From the NCBI RefSeq assembly GCF_910594985.1, contig NZ_CAJVCE010000020.1, forward strand, positions 1 to 64,000: a stretch of 64,000 nucleotides of DNA, written 5' to 3'. Below, in pieces: positions 37,157-45,687 of this stretch; within the stretch, counting starts at the first letter, position 1; each line of letters opens with the position of its first letter. A program made the translations under genes and the position numbers. This stretch comes from Paenibacillus allorhizosphaerae. GTDB lineage: Bacteria; Bacillota; Bacilli; Paenibacillales; NBRC-103111. Below the pieces are notes generated by a model. It had not been told where the DNA came from. It saw only the letters and a list, made by a program, of their open reading frames with translations, and ran no database searches.

Positions 37157-38395
37157 TCAGATGGCCCAATTGCCGCCCCGGAATATCGGTTCGCGTCTGC
37201 CGTCCGGCGTGACCCCGTCAATGTTCATTTCCGCCGAGCCGATCATAAAGTCGACGTGAATTAAACTTTTGTTCACACCGTGTCCGGCAAGCTCCTCCTC
37301 CGTCATCCCGGTGCCGCCCTTCAGGTTGACCTGATACGCTTGACCGAGCGCAAGATGGCAGGAAGCATTCTCATCGTACAGCGTGTTGTAAAATATAACG
37401 TTCGCATTCGAAATCGGCGAATCGTAAGGCACCAGCGCCACTTCGCCGAGCGACCGCGCGCCTTCGTCCGTATTCAGCAGCCGCTCCAGCGCTTCATACC
37501 CTTGATCCGCCGTAAACTCGACCACTTTGCCGTCTTTGAACGTCAAGGAGAAGCCGTCGATCAGCTGTCCTCCGTAATTCAGCGGCTTCGTGCTGCGGAC
37601 CGTTCCGTTTACGCCGTCTTTGCGCGGCATCGTGAACACTTCCTCCGTCGGCATGTTCGGATTGAACAGGACGCCCTTGGCGTTTTCTTTGGCACCGCCG
37701 AGCCAAGCATGCTCCTCTGGCAGCTCAATCGTCAGGCTCGTGCCCGGAGCTTCATATTGAAGCTGTTTATACCGTTTACTATTAAGCAGCTCAACGGTTT
37801 GCGCTAGTTTTGCATTATGCTCTTTCCATGCCTGAATCGGATTCTCTTTGTCGATTCGCGTGGCATCCAAGATGCGCTCCCACAGCTTCTGCACCGCAGA
37901 CTCCGGGGAAAGATCCGGGAATACTTTGGCCGCCCACTCCGGCGTGGCGTAGGAAATCAGCGACCAGGCGTTCTTATGCGACATCAAATAGCTGCGGTAT
38001 TTGTTCAAGGCGGTGGCGCTCGTCTTCGTCGCGGTAGCGATGCGCGCCGATTCGACGCCTGTCAGCAGATCGGGGTTCGGGGCATAAATTTGCAGAAACG
38101 CCGCCCCGTTCTCGGCCATCTCTTCCATCCCTTTGGCCCGCCACATCGGATATTCGCTGAACGCTTCCATCGGCGCCAGCTTGTATTTAATGAGCGTAAG
38201 CTCCTCGTCGACCCAATCGACATGCACGTTTTTAGCGCCGGCCTCATACGCCTTCGCCGCGATGCGCCGCACAAGATCCGCCGCGGCGAGCGGCGCCGTG
38301 ACGACGATCGTCTGCCCTTCCTGTACATTGACGCCCATTCTAACGGCTAATGCCGCATATTTGTCCAACTGCTCCTGCGTAGGAATCAGACCCAT
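37157..38395 (-). CDS. ampS: M29 family aminopeptidase (AmpS-like)
   Basis: Metal-dependent cytoplasmic aminopeptidase of 412 residues. Landmarks are the N-terminal NVQEGQTIVVTAPLAAADLVR, the AGAKNVHVDWVD segment, TSLTIELPEEHAWLGG, FNPNMPTEEVFTMPRKDGVNG and the C-terminal VDFMIGSAEMNIDGVTPDG, which match the M29 family whose active site binds two zinc or cobalt ions. GGAGGG precedes the ATG. It stands alone on the minus strand with a terminator downstream. The natural peptides are unknown. Confidence 0.93.
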   Translation of the reverse strand: MGLIPTQEQLDKYAALAVRMGVNVQEGQTIVVTAPLAAADLVRRIAAKAYEAGAKNVHVDWVDEELTLIKYKLAPMEAFSEYPMWRAKGMEEMAENGAAFLQIYAPNPDLLTGVESARIATATKTSATALNKYRSYLMSHKNAWSLISYATPEWAAKVFPDLSPESAVQKLWERILDATRIDKENPIQAWKEHNAKLAQTVELLNSKRYKQLQYEAPGTSLTIELPEEHAWLGGAKENAKGVLFNPNMPTEEVFTMPRKDGVNGTVRSTKPLNYGGQLIDGFSLTFKDGKVVEFTADQGYEALERLLNTDEGARSLGEVALVPYDSPISNANVIFYNTLYDENASCHLALGQAYQVNLKGGTGMTEEELAGHGVNKSLIHVDFMIGSAEMNIDGVTPDGRREPIFRGGNWAI

Positions 38396-38455
38396 GTGCT
38401 ATCCCTCCAAATGGATTGTAATACTTCCCATTATATGCCGTTATCCGCCCAAAAT

Positions 38456-38487
38456 CCAAAAAGAAGCCAGCCGTCCGCCGGCTGGCC
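38456..38487 (-). terminator. Terminator after the 30-residue gene
   Basis: On the minus strand GCCAGCCG and CGGCTGGC form a hairpin followed by TTCTTTTTGG. It lies just downstream of the small gene at 38509-38601. Confidence 0.65.
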
Positions 38488-38508
38488 TTTCCCGCTTGCG
38501 CGGAACCT

Positions 38509-38601
38509 CTATTTCTTCGATTTCGATTCCGCCACCTCGGAATCCTGGTTATTGCCAGGCTGTTGTTTTTTGCCGTTATTGTTCGCGTTGTCTCTGGACA
38601 C
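38509..38601 (-). CDS. 30-residue hydrophilic protein
   Basis: GTG starts a 30-codon frame preceded by AAGGAGGGG at ideal spacing and followed by a hairpin terminator. The product is very hydrophilic, rich in Asn, Gln, Lys and Ser (MSRDNANNNGKKQQPGNNQ as its first part), without hydrophobic core, similar in style to minor small spore proteins. I recognise no family. Its signals are as strong as those of the large genes around it, which argues for a real gene. Confidence 0.55.
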   Translation of the reverse strand: MSRDNANNNGKKQQPGNNQDSEVAESKSKK

Positions 38602-38756
38602 AATCACCCCTCCTTCCCAATGGAATCTATGATAGTGTAACCAGACTGCGCCCCATTCATGTCAGCGCCAGAAGACAATGGCATCGTTGACGCGCGGATC
38701 AGCCTCGTTTTTCTTTTTCCGGTTCGTCCGTCGGTTTAGCCGCTCTATTTCACGCG

Positions 38757-40319
38757 TTATTGTTCAAGATTGACGGGCACTTCCCACTGCACTCGCTCCT
38801 GCTTGTCCAGCTTATCAAAAGCTAACGTCCACTGTTTCGGGACTTCCGCAATGTCGGGTATAAGGAAGAAGCCTTGGATACGAATGATGCCGTCGTGCTC
38901 TTTCGTCCTGCGGCGGATGGAGTTGCTTAGCGGCAGCCGGTTTCCACTTTCATCGGTGATTGTGAAACCGCGAAGCCCGACCACGTCGCGATCGAGCGTC
39001 GCTTCATACTCCATGATCGCCCCTGGTTTCAGAACTGGTCGCCCCTGAACGCTTTCCTTCTCCTTATCCTTTTTGATTCGAAACCCGTTCAGTACGATCC
39101 GGTTTCCTCCGAGATCGAGGGCTACAGGTTCATGCATCATCTTCGGCGGTTCAATGGTTTGGCTAAACTCCACCTTCTCGCTATAGTAGAACGCATCTAG
39201 CTTGAAGACGAGACGTTTCTTTTCTTTATCGGTAAGCGGCTGGAACAAATCGCTCCATTGCTTAACGCCGGGACGGCTCCCCTCGCTGACGATCGGTCCC
39301 CGTGCCGTAAGCTGCCCGCTTTTGTACCCTTCTTCCCCGTAAAAATCTTCATGCACGCGAAGCGTTTGTCCTTGTTCGTCGAGCAGCCGGTACGCATAAT
39401 TCGTGATGCCGTCCGCGTCGTTCGTCTCTACGACGACGCCGATGCCGCTCGGCGCGACGTCCACCCGCTGCAGGCCGAACGTGCGGCCCTGCGGTGATGT
39501 ATATTCCCGATGGATCGCCACCGTCCGCGACGCCGCTTTCGCACGGGTCAAATCGACGTCGATCGCTATCTCCCACCGGCCCTTGACGCCGCCAAGCTCG
39601 CTATAATTCATCTGCACGACCAGCTTGTCGGGCAGCTCTCCCCGGAATTGCAGCTTGCCGATTTCATTTTCCAACAGCGCATGGCCGTCGCTCAGCACAT
39701 ACGACCATGATCCGATCTGCTGGCTGCCTGTCTCGTCCGTCAACTTGATATGCTTCGTCAAATCAAGGTCCGGACGGCCGACCAAGGAACGGCTCTGCTC
39801 ATCCGTTACGTCGCATACGACCGCGATCCGCTCCGTATCCGCAAGCACCTCCTTGATATGAATCGTAATGCCTTGATCGGCAATTTTTAGTTCGAGCGGC
39901 TTGGACAATCCTTGCTCGGCCGCACGCTTCAGCCCTTGATCTCCCCGGCCGGACAGGAAGAAGCTTTTTACGTAATCGGCAAATGCCGGTGACAAGAAAA
40001 GCGTCAGCGACGCGGCCAAAAACAATCCGATGACGGAAAGGGCGGCCGCTTGCAAGAGCCTCCTTCGCTTTGCCGTCCGCAAGCCCCGTTTTTCCCGCTC
40101 TTTCACCGCTTTGCTTATCGTCTCTGCAACAAATGCGGCGGCAAGCTGTATGGGCTCGGCAGGTACAATGACAAGGCGTGGAAGCGATTCGCATTTCCTT
40201 GCGATCTGCTCCTGACAGTGTGCGCAATGTTCTGCATGTTCCTCGAGCCGCCGACTTTCATGCGGATCGAGACGGTCGTGAAGGTAGGCCTCCAGTTGTT
40301 CAGATTTCATGCATTCCAT
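38757..40319 (-). CDS. Membrane-anchored anti-sigma factor with DUF4179-like domain
   Basis: The 520-residue product starts with a zinc-binding anti-sigma domain (H28-x3-C32-x2-C35 in EEHAEHCAHC), then a membrane helix (about residues 86-108), then a large extracytoplasmic part with immunoglobulin-like segments similar to DUF4179. It should hold the ECF sigma factor encoded immediately upstream inactive until an envelope signal arrives. AAAGGAG precedes the ATG at 40319, which lies inside the sigma gene (20-base overlap), so the two are translationally coupled. The signal is unknown. Confidence 0.88.
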   Translation of the reverse strand: MECMKSEQLEAYLHDRLDPHESRRLEEHAEHCAHCQEQIARKCESLPRLVIVPAEPIQLAAAFVAETISKAVKEREKRGLRTAKRRRLLQAAALSVIGLFLAASLTLFLSPAFADYVKSFFLSGRGDQGLKRAAEQGLSKPLELKIADQGITIHIKEVLADTERIAVVCDVTDEQSRSLVGRPDLDLTKHIKLTDETGSQQIGSWSYVLSDGHALLENEIGKLQFRGELPDKLVVQMNYSELGGVKGRWEIAIDVDLTRAKAASRTVAIHREYTSPQGRTFGLQRVDVAPSGIGVVVETNDADGITNYAYRLLDEQGQTLRVHEDFYGEEGYKSGQLTARGPIVSEGSRPGVKQWSDLFQPLTDKEKKRLVFKLDAFYYSEKVEFSQTIEPPKMMHEPVALDLGGNRIVLNGFRIKKDKEKESVQGRPVLKPGAIMEYEATLDRDVVGLRGFTITDESGNRLPLSNSIRRRTKEHDGIIRIQGFFLIPDIAEVPKQWTLAFDKLDKQERVQWEVPVNLEQ

Positions 40320-40872
40320 AATCGGAGTCTCCTTTCACCGGAAGTAAACACACTTCGCGCAGACGATGATGCGCCCGATAAAGCCGCATTTGCACTGTCG
40401 TAACGGGCAGTGACAGAACGGCGCCGATTTCTTTGTAGCTGAGTCCTTCCACATAACGAAGCAGAACAACCGTACGGTAATCTTCGTCCAGAGCCATTAC
40501 CCGCTCATGCAGCACGGCGATGCGCTCTTTTTCCAAATAAATCGACTCCGGCGTCTCTTGGTATATGGCTTCGGCCTCATCCGACGTGACAAGAGGCCGG
40601 CGCTTGCGTTTGCGCAATTCATCCAAAGCATGATTGTAGGCGATTCGGAACAGCCACGAAGAAAAACCGGCGCCGTTCCGGCAACTTTGGATGCGATTAT
40701 ACGCTTTAATAAATACGTCCTGAGCCAAATCCTGGGCATCCTGCGTATGTCCGATCATCCGGTAGAGAAGGCCGAATATTTTGCCTTTATACTTCTCGAT
40801 AAGAGGCGTATACGCCTCCATATTTCCTTGCCGCAGCTGCTCAACCAGCTCTAGGTCGGACTGCTCTTGCAT
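40300..40872 (-). CDS. ECF (sigma-70 family) RNA polymerase sigma factor
   Basis: The 190-residue product has region 2 (AQDLAQDVFIKAYNRI, then GFSSWLFRIAYNHALDELRKR) and region 4 (RTVVLLRYVEGLSYKEIGAVLSLPVTTVQMRLYRA) and lacks regions 1 and 3, as ECF factors do. AGGAGG precedes the ATG at 40872; the open frame continues 14 codons upstream. It overlaps and is co-expressed with its anti-sigma factor. No clear ECF-type autoregulatory promoter could be assigned in the upstream 200 bases. Confidence 0.93.
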   Translation of the reverse strand: MQEQSDLELVEQLRQGNMEAYTPLIEKYKGKIFGLLYRMIGHTQDAQDLAQDVFIKAYNRIQSCRNGAGFSSWLFRIAYNHALDELRKRKRRPLVTSDEAEAIYQETPESIYLEKERIAVLHERVMALDEDYRTVVLLRYVEGLSYKEIGAVLSLPVTTVQMRLYRAHHRLREVCLLPVKGDSDYGMHEI

Positions 40873-41116
40873 AAGGGGTCCTCCTGTCCCAAAGGCCATG
40901 CATCGTAAAGCCATTTGTTTCGTATATAAGCTATAACGACGAAACTCGAAATTTCTTTCCGCAACGGAATTTCATATGAACGATTTGTAAAAAAACGTAT
41001 TCTCCCGGCCGCAAGGTACTTCAGAACCAAGTACACCATTGCGAATACCGTTTTCCTTACTGTAAACTATGAATAATCGACAAAATAACCCGGTTGCCTG
41101 AATTGGAGATGAGTGC

Positions 41117-42121
41117 ATGGAACGACTTAAGCTTTTTTTTACGAACTTGACGGTAAGGCGATTTTTCATTCTTGCCATTATCTGTTTGCTGTTGTTCAGT
41201 ATAAAGGACATGCTCAATTTGGTTTTGTTAACGTTTTTAATCGCTTACGTCATGAACCGTCTTCAACAGGCCGTAACGAAAAAATTAAGCAAGTATGTGG
41301 TCGTGAACAGCAAGGTCATCATCATTCTGCTGTACGTCGCTCTCGTATCCACTGTGGTGATCGGAATCGTCAACTATTTCCCGAAGGTGCTCGTTCAAAT
41401 TAAGCAATTGAAAGATAATTTGGTGGTGCTCACCAATTTGCCCGTCCCGGAAGACGAATTTTCGAAATATATATATAAAACGCTGAAAGATTTGAATTTG
41501 CAGTCTTATATGAAGCACGGTTTCGAATATGTTCTACGAATCAGCAATTGGGGAACCACGTTTCTCATGTCGATCATTTTAAGTTTAGTGTTTATTCTTG
41601 AGAAGCCCCGCATTACGGCGTTTACTTCCAGACTGAAGGACAGCAAGATTGCATGGCTCTATACGGAGCTGGAATACTTCGGCAAAAAATTTATTTTATC
41701 GTTCGGAAAAGTGATCGAAGCGCAGCTGCTTATCGCGTTGTGCAATACGGTGTTTACCGTCATCGGCTTGTGGATTCTTGGTTTTCCTTACTTGTTCGCG
41801 CTCGGCATCATGATTTTTATGCTCAGCCTCGTTCCCGTGGTCGGCTTTGTCATCTCGCTCATTCCGCTGTGCATCATCGGCTACAATATCGGCGGGTGGA
41901 TGATGGTCATCTATGTCGTAGCCATGATCGCCGTACTCCACGCGCTGGAGGGCTATCTGCTCAATCCGAAGCTGATGTCTTCCAAGATGAACCTGCCGAT
42001 GTTTTACACGTTTATCGTTCTTATTTTCTCGGAGCACTACATGGGCATTTGGGGCTTGATTCTCGGCATCCCCATCTTCGTTTTCTTATTGGATATATTG
42101 GATGTCGATACGACGACATAA
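41117..42121 (+). CDS. AI-2E family transporter-like membrane protein
   Basis: The 334-residue product has about seven to eight membrane helices with a soluble segment between the early helices and the rest, and the C-terminal GIWGLILGIPIFVFLLDIL motif typical of the AI-2E/UPF0118 family. Members export autoinducer-2 or act as Na+/H+ antiporters; the function here cannot be told. GGAGATGA precedes the ATG. It is a single-gene unit with a terminator at 42152-42183. Codon use is slightly more AT-rich than its neighbours. Confidence 0.85.
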   Translation: MERLKLFFTNLTVRRFFILAIICLLLFSIKDMLNLVLLTFLIAYVMNRLQQAVTKKLSKYVVVNSKVIIILLYVALVSTVVIGIVNYFPKVLVQIKQLKDNLVVLTNLPVPEDEFSKYIYKTLKDLNLQSYMKHGFEYVLRISNWGTTFLMSIILSLVFILEKPRITAFTSRLKDSKIAWLYTELEYFGKKFILSFGKVIEAQLLIALCNTVFTVIGLWILGFPYLFALGIMIFMLSLVPVVGFVISLIPLCIIGYNIGGWMMVIYVVAMIAVLHALEGYLLNPKLMSSKMNLPMFYTFIVLIFSEHYMGIWGLILGIPIFVFLLDILDVDTTT

Positions 42122-42151
42122 ACCTGCTCCCTGACTGAAGCGGGACGAAAA

Positions 42152-42183
42152 AAGACGCGCTTCCGTAGGTGGAAGCGCGTCTT
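42152..42183. terminator. Terminator between the AI-2E family gene and the mgtC-like gene
   Basis: A perfect 13-base inverted repeat (AAGACGCGCTTCC, loop GTAGGT, GGAAGCGCGTCTT) preceded by an A-run; serves the convergent genes, best on the minus strand. Confidence 0.75.
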
Positions 42184-42224
42184 CGCTATTCGATCAATCC
42201 GTACGATTCAGTATGCCTAAACAT

Positions 42225-42737
42225 TTATTTGCCGCTCTGTTGTTTCTTGATCTGGAACCAGCCTTCCACGTACTTCAAAACGGTCAGCGTCAGCAGCGAC
42301 ATCACCGTAAGCAGGACCGCGCAGTAATAAAATCCGGCGCCAACGCATAATCCGACCGCCGCGACGACCCATACCGTGGCCGCCGTCGTCAGGCCGATGA
42401 TCGACTCGTTCTTTTGCAAAATTGCTCCGGCGCCCAAAAACCCGATTCCGCTGATGACCTGAGCCGCAAGACGCGCCGGGTCGGCCAGCAAGTTGGGATC
42501 GCCTCCTGAATCCTCCGTCCAGTTGGCCGGATCCGCATAAAAGTCCTCAAATCCGTAGATGGACAATACCATCAGGCATGTCGCGGCTAAACATACGAGA
42601 ATATGCGTCCGAAATCCGGCAGCCCGTTTCTTCCATTCCCGTTCGAATCCGATGGCCCCGCCCAAAATGACTGCCAATGTCAACCGCAAAGCGACCCCGA
42701 ACGTATCGATATGCCAAACGCTGTCCAAGTCGTTCAT
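42225..42737 (-). CDS. MgtC/SapB family membrane protein
   Basis: The 170-residue product has four or so membrane helices and the family landmarks LAVILGGAIGFEREWKKRAAGFRTHILVCLAATCLM and VISGIGFLGAGAILQ, GLTTAATVWVVAAVGLCVGAGFY (given in parts). MgtC proteins influence magnesium stress and F-ATPase; SapB members are membrane proteins of unknown role. It lacks the C-terminal ACT-like extension of Salmonella MgtC. The ATG at 42737 follows GGGGAGG at short spacing; the open frame runs 26 codons further. Confidence 0.88.
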   Translation of the reverse strand: MNDLDSVWHIDTFGVALRLTLAVILGGAIGFEREWKKRAAGFRTHILVCLAATCLMVLSIYGFEDFYADPANWTEDSGGDPNLLADPARLAAQVISGIGFLGAGAILQKNESIIGLTTAATVWVVAAVGLCVGAGFYYCAVLLTVMSLLTLTVLKYVEGWFQIKKQQSGK

Positions 42738-42928
42738 GTCCTCCCCAAACTTCAAGTGCGTATCCGGAACACCGAATGATTTTGTAATTGTAAGAGACCT
42801 CCGTGCTTTTGTCAACCGTCATTTCCAGGCATATTCCGGGGAATCGGCGTCAAAACAAACAACGGCGGCCGGGTTGTTCCGACAGCCGTGCCTTATTGCT
42901 CATTCCGATTCCGTCGTATCACTCGGCG

Positions 42929-44041
42929 CTACTCTAACAGCGCAGCAATGAACAGGCGGTTTTCCTCCGGCGTACCTACGCTCACCCTTGCATATTCGGT
43001 CAGCCCCCACATCCCGCTGTAACGGACGACAATGCCTTTGTGCAGCAAGCGCTCGCAAATGCGTACCGCATCCGGCCCGAAATGAACAAGTACAAAATTG
43101 CTCATGCTTTCCGTCCATCCGTAGCCAAGCTTGCCGAGCGCTTCGTACAATTGCGCTCTGCCTTCCGTGTTCATTTGGCGCGAAGCCCGGACGTGGTCTT
43201 CGTCCGTAATCGCCGCTGCGGCCGCCACTTGCGCAAGTGCGTTGACATTGAACGGCTCTTTCACTCTCAAAATGCTGCTGATAATATCTTGAGGTGCGGC
43301 GCCGAAGCCGACGCGGATACCGGCCAGACCGAATATTTTCGAAAATGTCTGCAGGACGATAACGGGATAGCCGCTGCGTACAAACTCCAGACCGTCCGAG
43401 TAATCTTCCGCCGTTACATAATGACTGTAGGCCGCGTCGTAAACGACAAGCACCCGCTTGGGCAGCGAGTCAAGCAAGCGGCGCAGCTCGCCTTGCGGCA
43501 AGTAAGTTCCCGTAGGATTGTTCGGGGAACAAATGCACACAAGCTTCGTCCGCTCCGTTACAGCGGACAATACGGCATCGATGTCGAAACGGAACCCCTC
43601 CGCAAACGGGACGGGTACGGTGACCGCTCCCATCAGCGTAGCGCCGAATTCGTATTCGCTGAATGTCGGCGACGGCGCAACGATCTCGTCGCCCACCTCC
43701 AGGAACGTTTCCGATATGAGCGTAAGCAGCTCGTCGCCTCCGTTCGTGACGATCAACTGCTCGGGCACCAGCTCAATCCGCTCGGCAATCGCGTTCCGCA
43801 GATTAACCGCCTGAGCGTCGGGATACCGGTGGAGCTCCGGCAAAAACCGCTGGACCGCCTGCAGCGCTTTCGGTGAAGCGCCGAGCGGATTCTCGTTCGA
43901 GGCGAGCTTGATGACGCGGTCGAGTCCGAGCTCCTGCTGCACCTCCCAGATCGGTTTGCCCGGCGAATAAGGCTTGAGCTTCCCGAGCGCTTGGCGGGTT
44001 TCCACTTCCAGAAGACGGTCAGATGGCATAGGCTTAAACAA
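42929..44041 (-). CDS. hisC: Histidinol-phosphate aminotransferase
   Basis: PLP enzyme of histidine biosynthesis, about 370 residues. It shows KLASNENPLGASPKA, TNGGDELL, SPTFSEYEF, CSPNNPTGTYLP, the lysine region VLQTFSKIFGLAGIRVG (PLP lysine in FSKIFG) and the C-terminal RVSVGTPEENRLFI. I favour the TTG at 44041, eight bases after GAAGGAG; an ATG seven codons upstream (44062) has a weak site and an ATG at 44029 none. Paralogues that act on aromatic amino acids exist, so the exact substrate is inferred. A perfect 11-base inverted repeat lies upstream, and a decayed histidinol phosphatase lies 1 kb away. Confidence 0.88.
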   Translation of the reverse strand: MFKPMPSDRLLEVETRQALGKLKPYSPGKPIWEVQQELGLDRVIKLASNENPLGASPKALQAVQRFLPELHRYPDAQAVNLRNAIAERIELVPEQLIVTNGGDELLTLISETFLEVGDEIVAPSPTFSEYEFGATLMGAVTVPVPFAEGFRFDIDAVLSAVTERTKLVCICSPNNPTGTYLPQGELRRLLDSLPKRVLVVYDAAYSHYVTAEDYSDGLEFVRSGYPVIVLQTFSKIFGLAGIRVGFGAAPQDIISSILRVKEPFNVNALAQVAAAAAITDEDHVRASRQMNTEGRAQLYEALGKLGYGWTESMSNFVLVHFGPDAVRICERLLHKGIVVRYSGMWGLTEYARVSVGTPEENRLFIAALLE

Positions 44042-44084
44042 AGCGATCACTCCTTCATCCATTTTCTTTATTACGATAACAAGA

Positions 44085-44110
44085 TACTACACTAATACGT
44101 TAGTGTAGTA
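44085..44110. promoter_or_regulatory. Perfect 11-4-11 inverted repeat upstream of hisC
   Basis: TACTACACTAA and TTAGTGTAGTA flank a 4-base centre (TACG). The arms match perfectly. The site lies 23 bases before the ATG at 44062 and has no T-run, so it looks like an operator for a TetR- or MarR-type dimer and not like a terminator. Confidence 0.55.
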
Positions 44111-44179
44111 AAGATGATTTTTTGCCTGTTCCCTGAAAGCGTATGCAAACAACCCGTCAGCTTTACTCTGCCAGGTTGT

Positions 44180-44908
44180 TCAGCACCCTTTTGAGAGTTC
44201 CGGATGATTTCGGTAAAAATCCGCCCAACGCTCCAAATGGTTCGTCGTAATTAAGGCTGTCGGATATTTGGCCGCAATCTGTTCCATATCTTCGATCGTC
44301 TCTATCGGCCATGGACCGGAGATGACGCCGTTTTCCTCCATCATTTCGGCATAACGCGGCGTTACGAACCGAAATTGGATGCCAAGAAAATTGCATTTGA
44401 TCTGCTTCAGGAACGGAAATACGTGCGGCAAGCTGCCGGTGCACAGCGCCCCAAGCTCGATATCGGGATCGAGCTGCCGCACCCGTTCCAAGGCGAAATG
44501 GTCGAAGCAAATGATCCGCGATTGATCGAGCGTGTCAGTGCGGCGCACCACTTCCAGCACTTTTTGTTCCAGCCCGGGGTACAGATCGCCCGCCTGCTTC
44601 AGCTCGATCAGCACGTTCATTTTACCTTTCAGCAGCTTCATGGCCTCCTCCAGCGTCGGAATGGAGTCGGTTCCTTTCACGGTGAACCGTTTTAACTCCT
44701 CCAGCGTATAGTCGCGAATGAGACCTTTGCCGTCGGTCATGCGATCGATCGCATAGTCGTGCATGAGAACCGGAACGCCATCCTTGCTGAGGTGAACGTC
44801 CAGTTCCAGATGGGTAAAATCCAATTCGTACGCCGCCTGAAATGCGGTTAACGTATTTTCCGCGTATTTGACGGGATAGCCTCGGTGCGCAATGCCTCTG
44901 ATTTTCAT
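44180..44908 (-). CDS. Glycerophosphodiester phosphodiesterase
   Basis: The 242-residue product hydrolyses glycerophosphodiesters to glycerol-3-phosphate and an alcohol. The active-site motifs are visible: IAHRGYPVKYAENTLTAF (HRG and the ENT glutamate), LELDVHLSKDGVPVLMHD (metal-binding ExD and HD). There is no signal peptide, so it is the cytoplasmic UgpQ-like type. GAGGAG precedes the ATG. It lies between hisC and the histidinol phosphatase remnant on the same strand. Confidence 0.93.
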   Translation of the reverse strand: MKIRGIAHRGYPVKYAENTLTAFQAAYELDFTHLELDVHLSKDGVPVLMHDYAIDRMTDGKGLIRDYTLEELKRFTVKGTDSIPTLEEAMKLLKGKMNVLIELKQAGDLYPGLEQKVLEVVRRTDTLDQSRIICFDHFALERVRQLDPDIELGALCTGSLPHVFPFLKQIKCNFLGIQFRFVTPRYAEMMEENGVISGPWPIETIEDMEQIAAKYPTALITTNHLERWADFYRNHPELSKGC

Positions 44909-45006
44909 GTAACTCGCTCCTCTTCGATTGGTTATGGTTCGTTTATTGAAGCCCGGGTGTTCGGGTTAGGCAAGCTGCAGTGCCGGTGTGTCCTGTTAAA
45001 ATGATG

Positions 45007-45105
45007 TATCGATAAGCCGGCGTCGGCGGCCGAACGGATGTAGTTCTCGATTTCGTCCGCGGTATGCCCGCACCGATGTTAATGCGTGTGCAAATCAAAC
45101 CGCAT
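45007..45105 (-). pseudogene. Remnant of a PHP-family histidinol phosphatase gene
   Basis: On the minus strand AAGGAGGG precedes an ATG at 45105 that starts MRFDLHTH, then a TAA stop, then HRCGHTADEIENYIRSAADA and GLSI. Without the stop this is the N-terminal signature of PHP histidinol phosphatases (RFDLHTHHxRCGHA then ENYIRAA and GL). After about 32 codons the similarity ends and no catalytic remainder follows. The gene is both interrupted and truncated. The active ribosome binding site and near-perfect signature suggest recent decay. Confidence 0.7.
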
Positions 45106-45687
45106 ACGCGCTCCCTCCTTAGTAAAACAATTTTGCCGGCTCTCGCAGCCAGGACGCGCTCGGGTTGCTGCGTCCTCCTGACGCAATGACGGCGGTTTGC
45201 TTTTTGTGGGCTCAGCGTGTTTTGCTTTTTAATGTTATGTAAATCAGAAATGGATGCATTCAAAGAAATCCCTTGCTGAAGCGGTACGATCCAACCCGAC
45301 TTGTTACATTTTTTTGTAAGCAGTAACATGTCGCAAGTACATCGTAATGCAGAACAACGGCCATTTCAACGAAATGAAAAAAAGATTTCGTCATCAATAC
45401 TGTCGACAACATTTTCGTTCCCGCCCGTATCTGCTGTGCTCGGCAACCCATCCATCCCAGTTCAGGTCTGCTACCCTGATCCTATTGGCCGGCGGCAGGC
45501 TAATCTCAGATCATCCGCCTTCCGTTCAGCCTCGTCCCTCGCTCCGTGAGATTTTTCCTGTTGCCCTTCCATGCCAAGCTACCGGCATATCCTCTCCGCA
45601 CGCCGGAAACTTCGCACTCACCCTCGTCCGCTTCACATCATATGCTGAAGCAAGAACGCAGCGATCCGGGAAAGGGGGAGGCACGTT
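45106..45687. other. Intergenic region without a recognised gene
   Basis: About 580 bases between the phosphatase remnant and the small membrane protein gene. Both strands contain only short broken frames without ribosome binding sites. The right half has several short GC-rich inverted repeats, for example near 45525-45550. I could not match it to a known riboswitch or structured RNA. It may be decayed sequence or hold an uncharacterised RNA. Confidence 0.4.

Noticed and set aside
40873-41116. ECF-type autoregulatory promoter upstream of the sigma factor
   Set aside because: GAAA- and CGTC-like elements exist but not at the expected 15-17 base spacing.
45420-45620. Possible riboswitch or structured RNA
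   Set aside because: Compared by eye with cobalamin, SAM, TPP, lysine, c-di-GMP and T-box consensus elements; no match to their conserved cores.
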